Source: Chryseobacterium sp. 52
GTDB taxonomy: Bacteria; Bacteroidota; Bacteroidia; Flavobacteriales; Weeksellaceae
DNA: 64,000 nt
Assembly (NCBI RefSeq): GCF_002754245.1
Contig: NZ_PEEX01000001.1
Location: forward strand, 4,692,001-4,756,000
Direction: 5' to 3'
The stretch's first letter is position 1, and each line of letters opens with the position of its first letter. The position numbers and the translations under genes are program-made. Of the stretch, positions 44,280-52,053 are shown in pieces. Under the pieces are notes generated by a model. It saw nothing but the letters and a program-made list of their open reading frames with translations. It was not told the DNA's origin and ran no database searches.

Positions 44280-44298
44280 AGCCGTGCCATGCACGGCT
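44280..44298 (+). terminator. Terminator of the OmpA pair
   Basis: AGCCGTGC-CAT-GCACGGCT followed by six T, 25 bases past the stop. Confidence 0.9.
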
Positions 44299-44332
44299 TT
44301 TTTTGTTGTAATACTTTTATTACTTTTACCCT

Positions 44333-46240
44333 ATGATTTCTCAGCAGGATTTCCAAAAATTAAAATATGATACCCTAAAATACTTTTGGGGCTATGATGG
44401 TTTCAGAGATTCTCAGGAAGAGGTTATCAATGCTGTTATTAATGAAAATGACAGTCTTGTCCTGCTTCCTACAGGAGCTGGAAAATCACTTTGCTATCAG
44501 CTTCCTGCTCTGCTGAAGGAAGGCACCTGTCTGGTTATCTCTCCCCTTCTGGCTCTGATGAAAGATCAGGTAAGCCAGCTTAAACACCGCAATATTGAGG
44601 CAGAATATTTATCTTCCGAACTTGACGAATATGATGCAGAAGCAGTATATGACCGATGTAAAGATGGCATCACCAAATTACTATATGTCTCACCGGAAAG
44701 GCTGACCAATAAACAGTTTCTACAGAATATTGAAGAAATTCAGCTTTCATTTATTGCTGTAGATGAAGCTCACTGTATCTCGGAATGGGGACAGGATTTC
44801 AGGCCAAGTTATCAGAATATTAAAGAATTCAGAAAAAACCATCCAAAGATTCCATGTCTGGCTTTAACAGCCACCGCAACTCCTAAGGTCCTTGAAGAAA
44901 TTAAAAATAAACTGGAACTTAAAAAGCCGTTTGTTTCTCAGAAAAGCTTTAAGAGAGAAAATATCAGAATATTCATGGATGAAGTCTCTGATAAATTTCA
45001 ACGTGTTTTTGACATTTTAAAGCACAATAATGATTCCGGAATTGTCTACGTAAGAACAAGGAAAGATGCGGAAATGCTGGCCGAATTCCTTAAAAAGAAT
45101 CAAGTAAAAAATGTAGATTATTTTCATGCAGGTTTAACGACAAAAGAGAAAAACACAAGGCAATCTATCTGGAATAGAAGTGACAATCATGTTCTGATTT
45201 CAACGAATGCTTTCGGTATGGGAATCGATAAAGACAATGTCCGTTTTGTGATTCACTATTCTCCCGCCCCATCATTGGAAAATTATTACCAGGAAATCGG
45301 AAGATCAGGAAGAGACGGAAAAGACAGTTTTGCATTCCTTCTCTGGAATAAACAGGAACTTCTGAATTTTGATGAAATTTTAAAAAATCAAACGCCCAAC
45401 AAAGCAGAATTTTTAAAGATCATCACCTATCTATACTCTATTTTCCAGGTCGCAGAATACGAGCTTCCGGAAAAAGTCTTTCAACTGAATATTCAGGGCA
45501 TACAAAACTTCACCAGACTGTCGAAAGCAAAGATCAGCAATGTTCTTAATTTTCTCCACAATCAGGAAATCATCTATCACAATGACAACAAAAGCCTGTC
45601 TTCATTGGAGCTTCTCTTCAATGCTGATGAAATAGACCAGCTTCCACAAAAAGATGCCTATTTTATCGAACTTCTGCTTCGCTCGATATCAGGAATCACT
45701 ACGCACAAAGTCATGTTCAGCGAGCAGCAGGTAAGCAATAAGATTGGGGTAAGCGTTCCTTTGATTAAAGAAAGGCTTAAAGAACTTCAGCAGAAAAATT
45801 ATCTGGAATATGTAGATGGAGCGTTATCAAGCATCAAATTTCTAAAACCGCGTGACGAAAGAGCCGTGAACGGAGCCTACTGGAAATTGTTTGAACATAT
45901 TCAGAAAAATAAAATTCAGAAATGGGAAGAGATCAAGTTTTTCATAGAAAACACTGATTTCTGTAAGATGAAACTGATTCTCGCCTACTTTGGTGAAAAG
46001 AATACAAAAAACTGCGGTCAGTGTTCTGTCTGCGAAAAAAATAAACAATCTATTTTCGGGAAAAACATTTCCCAGCAAATCATCAATCTCCTGGCAAAAA
46101 AACCGTCTACGATTGAAGATCTTTCTGTTCAGCTCAACTATCATTCTAAAAACAATATTTTAGAAAACCTGATCTTTCTTCTAGACTCAGGAAAAGTAAA
46201 AATGTTGAATTTCAGAACCTATGCATTAAATGAAGAGTAG
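44333..46240 (+). CDS. recQ: RecQ family ATP-dependent DNA helicase, atypical domain order
   Basis: A 635-residue 3'-5' helicase. Motif I LPTGAGKSLCYQ, II DEAHCISEWGQDFRPSY, III LTATATP, V STNAFGMGIDKDNVRFVIH and VI QEIGRSGRDG lie in the first 335 residues. The four zinc Cys (Cys544, 561, 564, 567; Cx16Cx2Cx2C) are about 150 residues further along than in E. coli RecQ, with a helical segment between helicase and zinc knuckle. No HRDC domain is seen. It is a genuine RecQ-type helicase, but probably not the main RecQ of the cell. Confidence 0.9.
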   Translation: MISQQDFQKLKYDTLKYFWGYDGFRDSQEEVINAVINENDSLVLLPTGAGKSLCYQLPALLKEGTCLVISPLLALMKDQVSQLKHRNIEAEYLSSELDEYDAEAVYDRCKDGITKLLYVSPERLTNKQFLQNIEEIQLSFIAVDEAHCISEWGQDFRPSYQNIKEFRKNHPKIPCLALTATATPKVLEEIKNKLELKKPFVSQKSFKRENIRIFMDEVSDKFQRVFDILKHNNDSGIVYVRTRKDAEMLAEFLKKNQVKNVDYFHAGLTTKEKNTRQSIWNRSDNHVLISTNAFGMGIDKDNVRFVIHYSPAPSLENYYQEIGRSGRDGKDSFAFLLWNKQELLNFDEILKNQTPNKAEFLKIITYLYSIFQVAEYELPEKVFQLNIQGIQNFTRLSKAKISNVLNFLHNQEIIYHNDNKSLSSLELLFNADEIDQLPQKDAYFIELLLRSISGITTHKVMFSEQQVSNKIGVSVPLIKERLKELQQKNYLEYVDGALSSIKFLKPRDERAVNGAYWKLFEHIQKNKIQKWEEIKFFIENTDFCKMKLILAYFGEKNTKNCGQCSVCEKNKQSIFGKNISQQIINLLAKKPSTIEDLSVQLNYHSKNNILENLIFLLDSGKVKMLNFRTYALNEE

Positions 46241-46275
46241 TTCAGATTTAGATTCCAGACATCAGATTTAAGACA
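46241..46275 (+). repeat. CAGACATCAGAT-type degenerate intergenic repeat, copy 2
   Basis: Starts immediately after the recQ stop codon. Shares the exact 12-mer CAGACATCAGAT (46256-46267) and related TCAGATTTA words with the repeat at the end of the kinase gene (9763). Confidence 0.5.
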
Positions 46276-46349
46276 AAAGATTCGGGATAAAAAACTTTAA
46301 CTGTTAATCCGGCAACGGGCAACTGACCTCGATATACTCTCAAAACTCT

Positions 46350-46357
46350 TATCTTTG
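46350..46357 (+). promoter_or_regulatory. -7 promoter box of fmt
   Basis: TATCTTTG with only four bases before the ATG at 46362; the mRNA is probably leaderless. Confidence 0.65.
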
Positions 46358-46361
46358 CAGT

Positions 46362-47306
46362 ATGAAATCATTGAAAGTCGTTTTTTTAGGAACTCCGGAG
46401 TTTGCCAAAACCTCTTTGGAAGCTATCCATCAGTCCAATCATGAAGTAGTAGGTGTTGTCACTGTGGCCGACAAAGCCAGTGGCCGCGGACAGAAAATCA
46501 ATCAGTCTCCGGTAAAGATGTATGCTGTAGAAAATAATATTCCGGTATTCCAACCGGAAAAACTGAGGAATGCTGAATTTCTAGAAGACGTAAGAAAGCT
46601 TGATGCTGACGTTTTTATAGTAGTTGCTTTCAGAATGATGCCAAAGGTTCTTTTTGAAATGCCTAAAATGGGAACGTTCAATCTTCATGCTTCCCTGCTT
46701 CCTGATTACAGAGGAGCTGCTCCCATTAATTATGCAGTGATCAACGGTGAAGAAAAAACCGGTGCCACAACATTCTTTATCAATGAAAAAATAGATGAAG
46801 GAAATATTCTTCTTCAGGAGGAACTGGAAGTTTCACCGGACGAAAATGCAGGACACCTTCACGACAGATTAATGGAGATGGGATCAAAGTTAGTGGTAAA
46901 AACCCTGGACGGTTTAGCAGACAATGCTATTATTGAAAAGCCTCAGCCTCATGTGGAACATCCCAAAAATGCATATAAAATTTTTAAAGAAGATACCCGG
47001 ATCCACTGGAGTGCTCCTTCAAAAACAGTTCATCAGTTCATCCTCGGTATGTCACCCTATCCGGCTGCTTTCACAACGATAAAAATCGGAGAAGAAGAAA
47101 AAGGATTAAAAATATTCGCCGGAAAATTTGAACTCACAGATCACGGAAAGCCTTCCGGAACTTTGGATATTTCAAAAAATGAATTTAAAATCTATACGGA
47201 AGATGGCGTTTATTTTCCACAGGAACTTCAACTTGAGGGTAAAAAAAGAATGAATGTAAAAGATTTTCTAAATGGCTTCAGAAACTTTGACGAAATAAGC
47301 TTTTAA
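46362..47306 (+). CDS. fmt: Methionyl-tRNA formyltransferase
   Basis: Formylates initiator Met-tRNA using 10-formyltetrahydrofolate. 314 residues: N-terminal formyltransferase domain with FLGTPEFAKTSLEAI, HASLLPDYRGAAPINYAVINGE (catalytic Asn-His-Asp set) and DEGNILLQEE; C-terminal OB-like tRNA-binding domain from about 205. The very short distance from promoter to start codon suggests translation without a leader. Confidence 0.96.
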   Translation: MKSLKVVFLGTPEFAKTSLEAIHQSNHEVVGVVTVADKASGRGQKINQSPVKMYAVENNIPVFQPEKLRNAEFLEDVRKLDADVFIVVAFRMMPKVLFEMPKMGTFNLHASLLPDYRGAAPINYAVINGEEKTGATTFFINEKIDEGNILLQEELEVSPDENAGHLHDRLMEMGSKLVVKTLDGLADNAIIEKPQPHVEHPKNAYKIFKEDTRIHWSAPSKTVHQFILGMSPYPAAFTTIKIGEEEKGLKIFAGKFELTDHGKPSGTLDISKNEFKIYTEDGVYFPQELQLEGKKRMNVKDFLNGFRNFDEISF

Positions 47307-47477
47307 ATTTGAAAGCATCAGGACTTTAGAGTTTGAATGTGTAGATCGGTAACAGTTACTGGCTATATGTCTGGTATTGAATTATATCGTAATCTAGCTC
47401 ATGACAGCGTAACATTCACCATTGACTTGCGCTAATAAAGGTTTGAATCTCTTGTCTCAAACTTTTAGTATGATACC

Positions 47478-48059
47478 TTAATTTTTATTCACCATTTTCC
47501 TACGGATCCTGCTTATAAACTCGGGGGTTACTCCCAGATAAGCAGCGATCTGGATATTGGTAAGACGATGAGCTGTTTTGGGATATTTTTTCAAAAAATC
47601 CTGATACTGTTCATCAGAAGACTTGCTTAAATTATCAATAATTCTGCGCTGTAAAGCAATGATAGAGATCTGAAATTTAAGCCTCATCAGTTTTTCAATT
47701 TCAGGAATTTCCTGATAAAGTTTTTCTTTATCTTCTTTTGAAATTAAAAGGATTTCGCTGTCTTCAATAGCCTGGATATTGAGTTGTGACGGAATCTGAT
47801 TAATGAAACTGTCAATATCCGAAATCCACCAGTCTTCCACGGCAAAATACAGGATCTGCTCATCTGCATTACTGTCTGTATGGAAAACTTTAAAACAGCC
47901 ATTCAACACAAATCCTTCAGATTCGCAGATATCTCCTTCTTTTAAAAGAAAATCTTTTTTCTTTAATTTCTGAATACGGAAAGCACTGCAGTATTTTTCC
48001 AGCTTTTCGTCTGAAATATCAATATACTCCCGGATATGCTTCTTTAAAGACTCTGTCAT
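47478..48059 (-). CDS. Crp/Fnr family transcription regulator
   Basis: A 193-residue regulator: N-terminal cyclic-nucleotide-binding-like beta-roll (about 25-120, with KEGDICESEGFVLNGCFKVF) and a C-terminal helix-turn-helix (about 145-190, LTNIQIAAYLGVTPEFISRIRRKM). The usual cAMP-contacting residues of E. coli Crp are not conserved and there is no Fnr Cys cluster, so the ligand is unknown. Such regulators are very common in Bacteroidota. Target genes cannot be inferred here. Confidence 0.88.
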   Translation of the reverse strand: MTESLKKHIREYIDISDEKLEKYCSAFRIQKLKKKDFLLKEGDICESEGFVLNGCFKVFHTDSNADEQILYFAVEDWWISDIDSFINQIPSQLNIQAIEDSEILLISKEDKEKLYQEIPEIEKLMRLKFQISIIALQRRIIDNLSKSSDEQYQDFLKKYPKTAHRLTNIQIAAYLGVTPEFISRIRRKMVNKN

Positions 48060-48072
48060 GGTTTAAAAATAA

Positions 48073-48101
48073 AAAAGGTTTAGAAAAATCCTAAACCTTT
48101 T
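48073..48101 (-). terminator. Terminator of the ribB/ribA-like gene
   Basis: AAAAGGTTTAG/CTAAACCTTTT stem (11 bp, 7-base loop), T-rich tail on the minus strand, between the ribB-type gene and the Crp-family gene. Confidence 0.8.
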
Positions 48102-48168
48102 ATGTTGAAATTATTTTATAAAACTGGCAATAGAATTACTTTGCTACCGGCAATTTACAATTCACTTC

Positions 48169-49290
48169 TTAAAGCTGAACCAACTCTGTAACCTCTACAT
48201 CATATCCTCCAACCTGAGGCTTGATACTAGGGTTTTGTGTGATTACTTTAAATTTATTGATTCCCAGATTTTTCAGAATCTGTGTTCCTATTCCGTAATC
48301 TCTGTAGTTGTATGCTAACGTAGGGTGTTGCTCCTGTCCGTCCTGATAATTAATAAACTGCTGCAGTTTTCTCAGTGTATTTTCAGAATTCGAAACATTA
48401 TTGATGAAAATAACAGCTCCTTTCCCAGCTTCATTCACCATGTTGGTTACTTTTTCCAATAGTGGTTTTTCACCGTTGTTAAGTCTTGTCAATACATCAA
48501 AATAAGAATCTGAAGACTGAACTCTTACCAAAACAGGCTCATCTACAGTCCATGCTCCTTTTGTCAAAGCAAAATGGATCTGATCGTTTGAGGTTTCTCT
48601 GAAAGCATAAAAATCAAACTCACCATAAGCGGTTTTTACTTTTCTTTCTTCCAGCCTTTCAATAAGGTTTCCTTTTTTAAGCTGATAGTGGATCAGATCT
48701 TCAATAGAAACGATCTTCATATCATGTTTTTGAGCAAACACCTGAAGATCCGGAAGACGAGACATCGTTCCGTCATCATTCATGATCTCACAGATCACTC
48801 CTCCTTCTTTTAATCCGGCCAGGCTCGTTAAATCAATAGCCGCCTCAGTATGTCCGGCTCTTTTCAGAACACCTCCTTTTCTTGCACGAAGCGGGAAAAT
48901 GTGTCCGGGTCTCATAAAATCTGTTGGTTTGGATTTTTCATCCATCAAAGCTAAAATTGTTTTCGCTCTGTCACCGGCAGAAATACCTGTAGAAGTTCCG
49001 TTTCCAAGAAGGTCAACAGAAACGGTAAAAGCGGTTTCCTTAGGATCACTGCTTCTGCTTACCATTACTTCAAGACCAAGCTCGTCACATCTTTTTTCAG
49101 GAAGCGGCATACAGATCAGCCCTCTTCCGTGAAATGCCATGAAATTGATAATTTCCGGCGTTGTCAATTCTGCAGCGCAAAGAAAATCTCCTTCGTTTTC
49201 TCTGTCTTCATCATCTACTACTATGATTATTTTACCATTTTTAAGGTCTTCAATAGCCTCTGGAATAGTATTTAATTTAATATCAGACAT
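48169..49290 (-). CDS. ribB: 3,4-dihydroxy-2-butanone 4-phosphate synthase with degenerate GTP cyclohydrolase II domain
   Basis: Makes the four-carbon riboflavin precursor from ribulose 5-phosphate. Residues 1-205 are a complete RibB domain: DDEDRENEGDF with metal/acid residues and RAGHTEAAIDLTSLAGLKEGGVICEI. Residues 206-373 follow the outline of RibA (GTP cyclohydrolase II; end DYGIGTQILKNLGINKFKVITQNP) but lack the three zinc Cys (GDxxxSxRCDC motif) and the catalytic EGRNIGL segment. It should thus have RibB activity only; a true RibA must be elsewhere. Own promoter and terminator; no FMN riboswitch seen upstream. Confidence 0.9.
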   Translation of the reverse strand: MSDIKLNTIPEAIEDLKNGKIIIVVDDEDRENEGDFLCAAELTTPEIINFMAFHGRGLICMPLPEKRCDELGLEVMVSRSSDPKETAFTVSVDLLGNGTSTGISAGDRAKTILALMDEKSKPTDFMRPGHIFPLRARKGGVLKRAGHTEAAIDLTSLAGLKEGGVICEIMNDDGTMSRLPDLQVFAQKHDMKIVSIEDLIHYQLKKGNLIERLEERKVKTAYGEFDFYAFRETSNDQIHFALTKGAWTVDEPVLVRVQSSDSYFDVLTRLNNGEKPLLEKVTNMVNEAGKGAVIFINNVSNSENTLRKLQQFINYQDGQEQHPTLAYNYRDYGIGTQILKNLGINKFKVITQNPSIKPQVGGYDVEVTELVQL

Positions 49291-49308
49291 GTTTACTTTT
49301 TATTTGTG

Positions 49309-49316
49309 CAAAGATA
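49309..49316 (-). promoter_or_regulatory. -7 promoter box of the ribB/ribA-like gene
   Basis: TATCTTTG on the minus strand with a -33 TTG at 49338-49340 (21-bp spacing), 18 bases before the ATG. Confidence 0.7.
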
Positions 49317-49357
49317 CTTATAAAAATAAGCATCTGCCAATTAATATGAATGGTTTG

Positions 49358-50362
49358 TTAGGCTCTGGATAAAGAGTTTGTTGCCTCTCTGAAAATTTCG
49401 TAAGATCTCAGTCTTTTCTGATGATCGTAGATATGTGAATTGATAATTAATTCATCCACATTGAATTTTTCCTGAAAATTTTTCAGCTTTTCTTCAATTT
49501 CTGTCTGATCTCCAATCAATGTATATTTCAGTTTCTGTAAGACCGCTCCTTTTTCCATGGGTGACCAGACGTCATCCATATCTGCAACAGGTGGCGCAAA
49601 TGGTTTTCTATCATTTCTGATGATATTAAGAAATGCCTGAAATAATGTTGTGGAAAGCTGATGAGCTTCTTCTGAGGTTTCAGCTGCAACTCCATTGATG
49701 CATGCTAAAATATAGGGCTTATCCAACTGTTTTGAAGGCTGAAAATTCTCTCTATAAATAGTAAAGGCCATTTCCATATATTCAGGCGCAAAATGTCCTG
49801 CAAAAGCATAGGGAAGCCCAAGCTCCGCAGCCAGCCATGCACTATCTGTACTGGATCCCAGAATATAAAGCGGAATATCCAGGCCTTCCCCGGGAATAGC
49901 ACGAACCAAAGCATCAGAATTATCTTTAGAAAAATATTTCTGAAGCTCTAAGATCTGTCTCGGAAACTGTTGGTTGATGATTGCTGGATTTCGTCCCAAA
50001 GCCTGAGCAGTAAGACCGTCAGTTCCGGGTGCTCTGCCTACCCCCAGGTCGATCCTGTTGGGAAAAAGAGACTCCAGTGTTCCGAACTGTTCAGCGATGA
50101 TGAGAGAACTGTGGTTGGGAAGCATAATGCCTCCGGATCCTACCCGTATTGTTTTCGTTCCGTTGGCTATAAAGCCGATAAGAACAGAGGTTGCTGAACT
50201 GGCAATACTTTCCATATTGTGATGCTCGGCAAGCCAGAATCTTTTATAATTTAAATGTTCAGTATGGTTTGCTAAAGATAAACTGTCCTGAAACGTATCG
50301 TGAATGCTTTTCCCCTGCTTTACGGGAGCAAGATCCAGCACCGATATTTCAAAATTTTTCAT
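49358..50362 (-). CDS. LLM class flavin-dependent oxidoreductase
   Basis: A 334-residue luciferase-like monooxygenase family protein (MsnO8/YhbW type), expected TIM barrel using reduced FMN or F420-like flavin. Marks: SVLDLAPVKQG start, RFWLAEHHNMESIASSATSVLIG, IRVGSGGIMLPNHSSL, DLGVGRAPGTDGLT. Substrate unknown. The ATG at 50360-50362 fits the family N-terminus; the upstream ATG adds ten unrelated residues. The gene has its own promoter and is divergent from the following unknown gene. Confidence 0.9.
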   Translation of the reverse strand: MKNFEISVLDLAPVKQGKSIHDTFQDSLSLANHTEHLNYKRFWLAEHHNMESIASSATSVLIGFIANGTKTIRVGSGGIMLPNHSSLIIAEQFGTLESLFPNRIDLGVGRAPGTDGLTAQALGRNPAIINQQFPRQILELQKYFSKDNSDALVRAIPGEGLDIPLYILGSSTDSAWLAAELGLPYAFAGHFAPEYMEMAFTIYRENFQPSKQLDKPYILACINGVAAETSEEAHQLSTTLFQAFLNIIRNDRKPFAPPVADMDDVWSPMEKGAVLQKLKYTLIGDQTEIEEKLKNFQEKFNVDELIINSHIYDHQKRLRSYEIFREATNSLSRA

Positions 50363-50393
50363 AATCTTAAATTTTAGGTCTGAAAAAACCAAG

Positions 50394-50401
50394 CAAATTT
50401 A
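50394..50401 (-). promoter_or_regulatory. -7 promoter box of the LLM oxidoreductase gene
   Basis: TAAATTTG on the minus strand, 31 bases before the chosen ATG. Confidence 0.5.
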
Positions 50402-50520
50402 ATGCTTATAAATTGCATTAGTTACTTTTTGTAATTGATAGGATGGATTACGTAGTTCAGGAAAAAACTATCAGAATTAAATTTAAACTTCTTCATTTTT
50501 TTGTAATTGGATTATTATAT

Positions 50521-50528
50521 TATATTTG
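50521..50528 (+). promoter_or_regulatory. -7 promoter box of the 142-residue unknown gene
   Basis: TATATTTG with -33 TTG at 50501-50503 (17-bp spacing), 19 bases before the ATG. Confidence 0.65.
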
Positions 50529-50547
50529 AATTCTCAAATTTAAATTA

Positions 50548-50976
50548 ATGGAAGAAAAGGTAGCATTTATCAGAAGAATACTTAATATTGACAACAATCC
50601 TTTTGAGTTATGGATTAATAAAAGTATGGTACAGGATAAGGATAAAGGTCAGTTTAACTGGTGTTGGTATATTGAGTTACAGAAATTTGATGATACCGAA
50701 AATGATGATCTCAACCTACAGGTTCTGATGGTAGAAATAATTCAGAAAATAATGAAAGTTGCCGATATCAAAGTTGCAGGAACAACGCTGTACAAAAATT
50801 TATATGAAATCATTTTTTATGCAAAACTAGAAGATACCCACAAAATTGCCGGTGAGTGCGTAGAAATTCCCCGCGAATTAGAAGACAGAGAGAACAGATT
50901 TATAAAATATCATTCAAAAAAAGATGACAACTGGGATAATTTAAAGCTCTATTTTGATATAGTGAATAATAACTAA
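50548..50976 (+). CDS. Hypothetical protein, 142 residues
   Basis: A cytoplasmic-type acidic protein, no signal or membrane segment. It reads as a mixed alpha/beta domain rich in Asp, Glu and aromatic residues (FELWINKSMVQDKDKGQFNWCWYIEL). No family recognised. First of three small genes of unknown function (with the interrupted gene at 51047 and the one at 51507). Such clusters of small acidic cytoplasmic proteins sometimes are immunity proteins, but no toxin gene is near. Confidence 0.7.
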   Translation: MEEKVAFIRRILNIDNNPFELWINKSMVQDKDKGQFNWCWYIELQKFDDTENDDLNLQVLMVEIIQKIMKVADIKVAGTTLYKNLYEIIFYAKLEDTHKIAGECVEIPRELEDRENRFIKYHSKKDDNWDNLKLYFDIVNNN

Positions 50977-51046
50977 CCATAAGATTAGCTTCCTGCTCTT
51001 TAGTGTATCCCTTGTTATCATAGAATATTTAACTAATATAATACAG

Positions 51047-51496
51047 ATGAAATCAAAAATCATGTACATCGAAAACAAATCCTTGGGCCATCACGGACCT
51101 GCATGAATTGGCTTTGTAGAATTTTCAAAGTCAGGACAAACTGTTTATTTTAATGATAAAACCTTGAAAAAGCTTAAAACTCCTGGAATTACCGGAAATC
51201 ATTTCGATGTAGAAACGGGAGAAGAATATTGGGTTTCCGGGGTCAAGAAAAACGGGCAGGACAGGCATCAATCCGGAAGCGGAAAAATTATGCTTGATAA
51301 AAATTCTGTTGAAGACTATTTAAAACTTGTTGATTTTGGTATCATAGATGAGAGAAATTTCACCATAATTGAATTTTCAAAGACTGATAAAAGTAGATTT
51401 AATGATATTGAAAATATTGAAGTCCAATATAGAAACCGAAGCCTTAGCGCAAGTTATTGGGATAATAACAGACGAAAATTAATCTTGGATAATTAA
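51047..51496 (+). pseudogene. Small conserved protein gene interrupted by an in-frame TGA
   Basis: One frame runs from the ATG at 51047 (or 51062) to the stop at 51494-51496, broken only by TGA at 51104-51106 (codon 20). Before it the frame reads MYIENKSLGHHGPA, after it IGFVEFSKSGQTVYFNDK, and the two parts join into a family I recognise from other genomes as small proteins starting MYIE...GPARIG.VxFSKSGxT. In that family Arg stands at this place, so one C-to-T change in a CGA codon explains the stop. The downstream ATG at 51164 would give only the last 110 residues. Function of the family unknown. Either a young pseudogene or a base error. Confidence 0.75.
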
Positions 51497-51506
51497 GTTT
51501 AAAATT

Positions 51507-52040
51507 GTGATTAAAATTGAAAACTACGATAATAAAATTGTAGAAATTGAAAAAATTCAGTCTACCTATATTATCCTGAAAATGGACAATAAATTATTCC
51601 GTTTCGATCTTAAAAATAAAAAAGAAGCATTTTTGAAACAGAAAGAATCAGGAAAGTTAACATTTTATGAAGACCATCCTTTATTGATTAATCATAACGA
51701 AAGCAATCTTGAAGTTTTTATTAACTCAAAACCAGAAAACCTTGAAATGTTCATTAATGATTTGAAAAACTCAATTGATGAAATTACAAAAGGCTGGAGA
51801 AACTGGAAAGATTATATCGAAATTAATACCGGTATTCATTACCAATTATTTCTTCAAAACGTTCAAAAAGGATCGGGAAAAATTTTAAAAGCACCTTTTT
51901 CAGTTATCGAAAATATTGAAAAAATCTGTGATCAACATCATGTAAAAATTAAATACTTTGGAGAAAAGGTTATGACTCCTCATCAATTGATCATGATTAA
52001 TAATCAGTTTGTCATTGCTGAAAAATTCAATTTTATTTAA
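51507..52040 (+). CDS. Hypothetical protein, 177 residues
   Basis: A cytoplasmic-type alpha/beta protein, no signal peptide, Lys/Asn/Ile-rich. The frame opens with GTG at 51507 and I see no ATG that would give a better N-terminus, so the start is uncertain. Segments KGWRNWKDYIEINTGI and KILKAPFSVIENIEKICDQHHVKIKYFGEK hint at a helical C-terminal half. No family recognised. It begins ten bases after the interrupted gene, probably in the same transcript, and ends 13 bases before the convergent helicase gene. Confidence 0.65.
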   Translation: MIKIENYDNKIVEIEKIQSTYIILKMDNKLFRFDLKNKKEAFLKQKESGKLTFYEDHPLLINHNESNLEVFINSKPENLEMFINDLKNSIDEITKGWRNWKDYIEINTGIHYQLFLQNVQKGSGKILKAPFSVIENIEKICDQHHVKIKYFGEKVMTPHQLIMINNQFVIAEKFNFI

Positions 52041-52053
52041 AATTTCCGAACTA

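Noticed and set aside
47307..47477. tRNA or small RNA in the gap after fmt
   Set aside because: No cloverleaf, no conserved T-loop sequence and no strong hairpin found.
49291..49357. FMN riboswitch upstream of the ribB-type gene
   Set aside because: The leader is only about 18 bases after the -7 box, too short for an RFN element, and no RFN motifs are seen.
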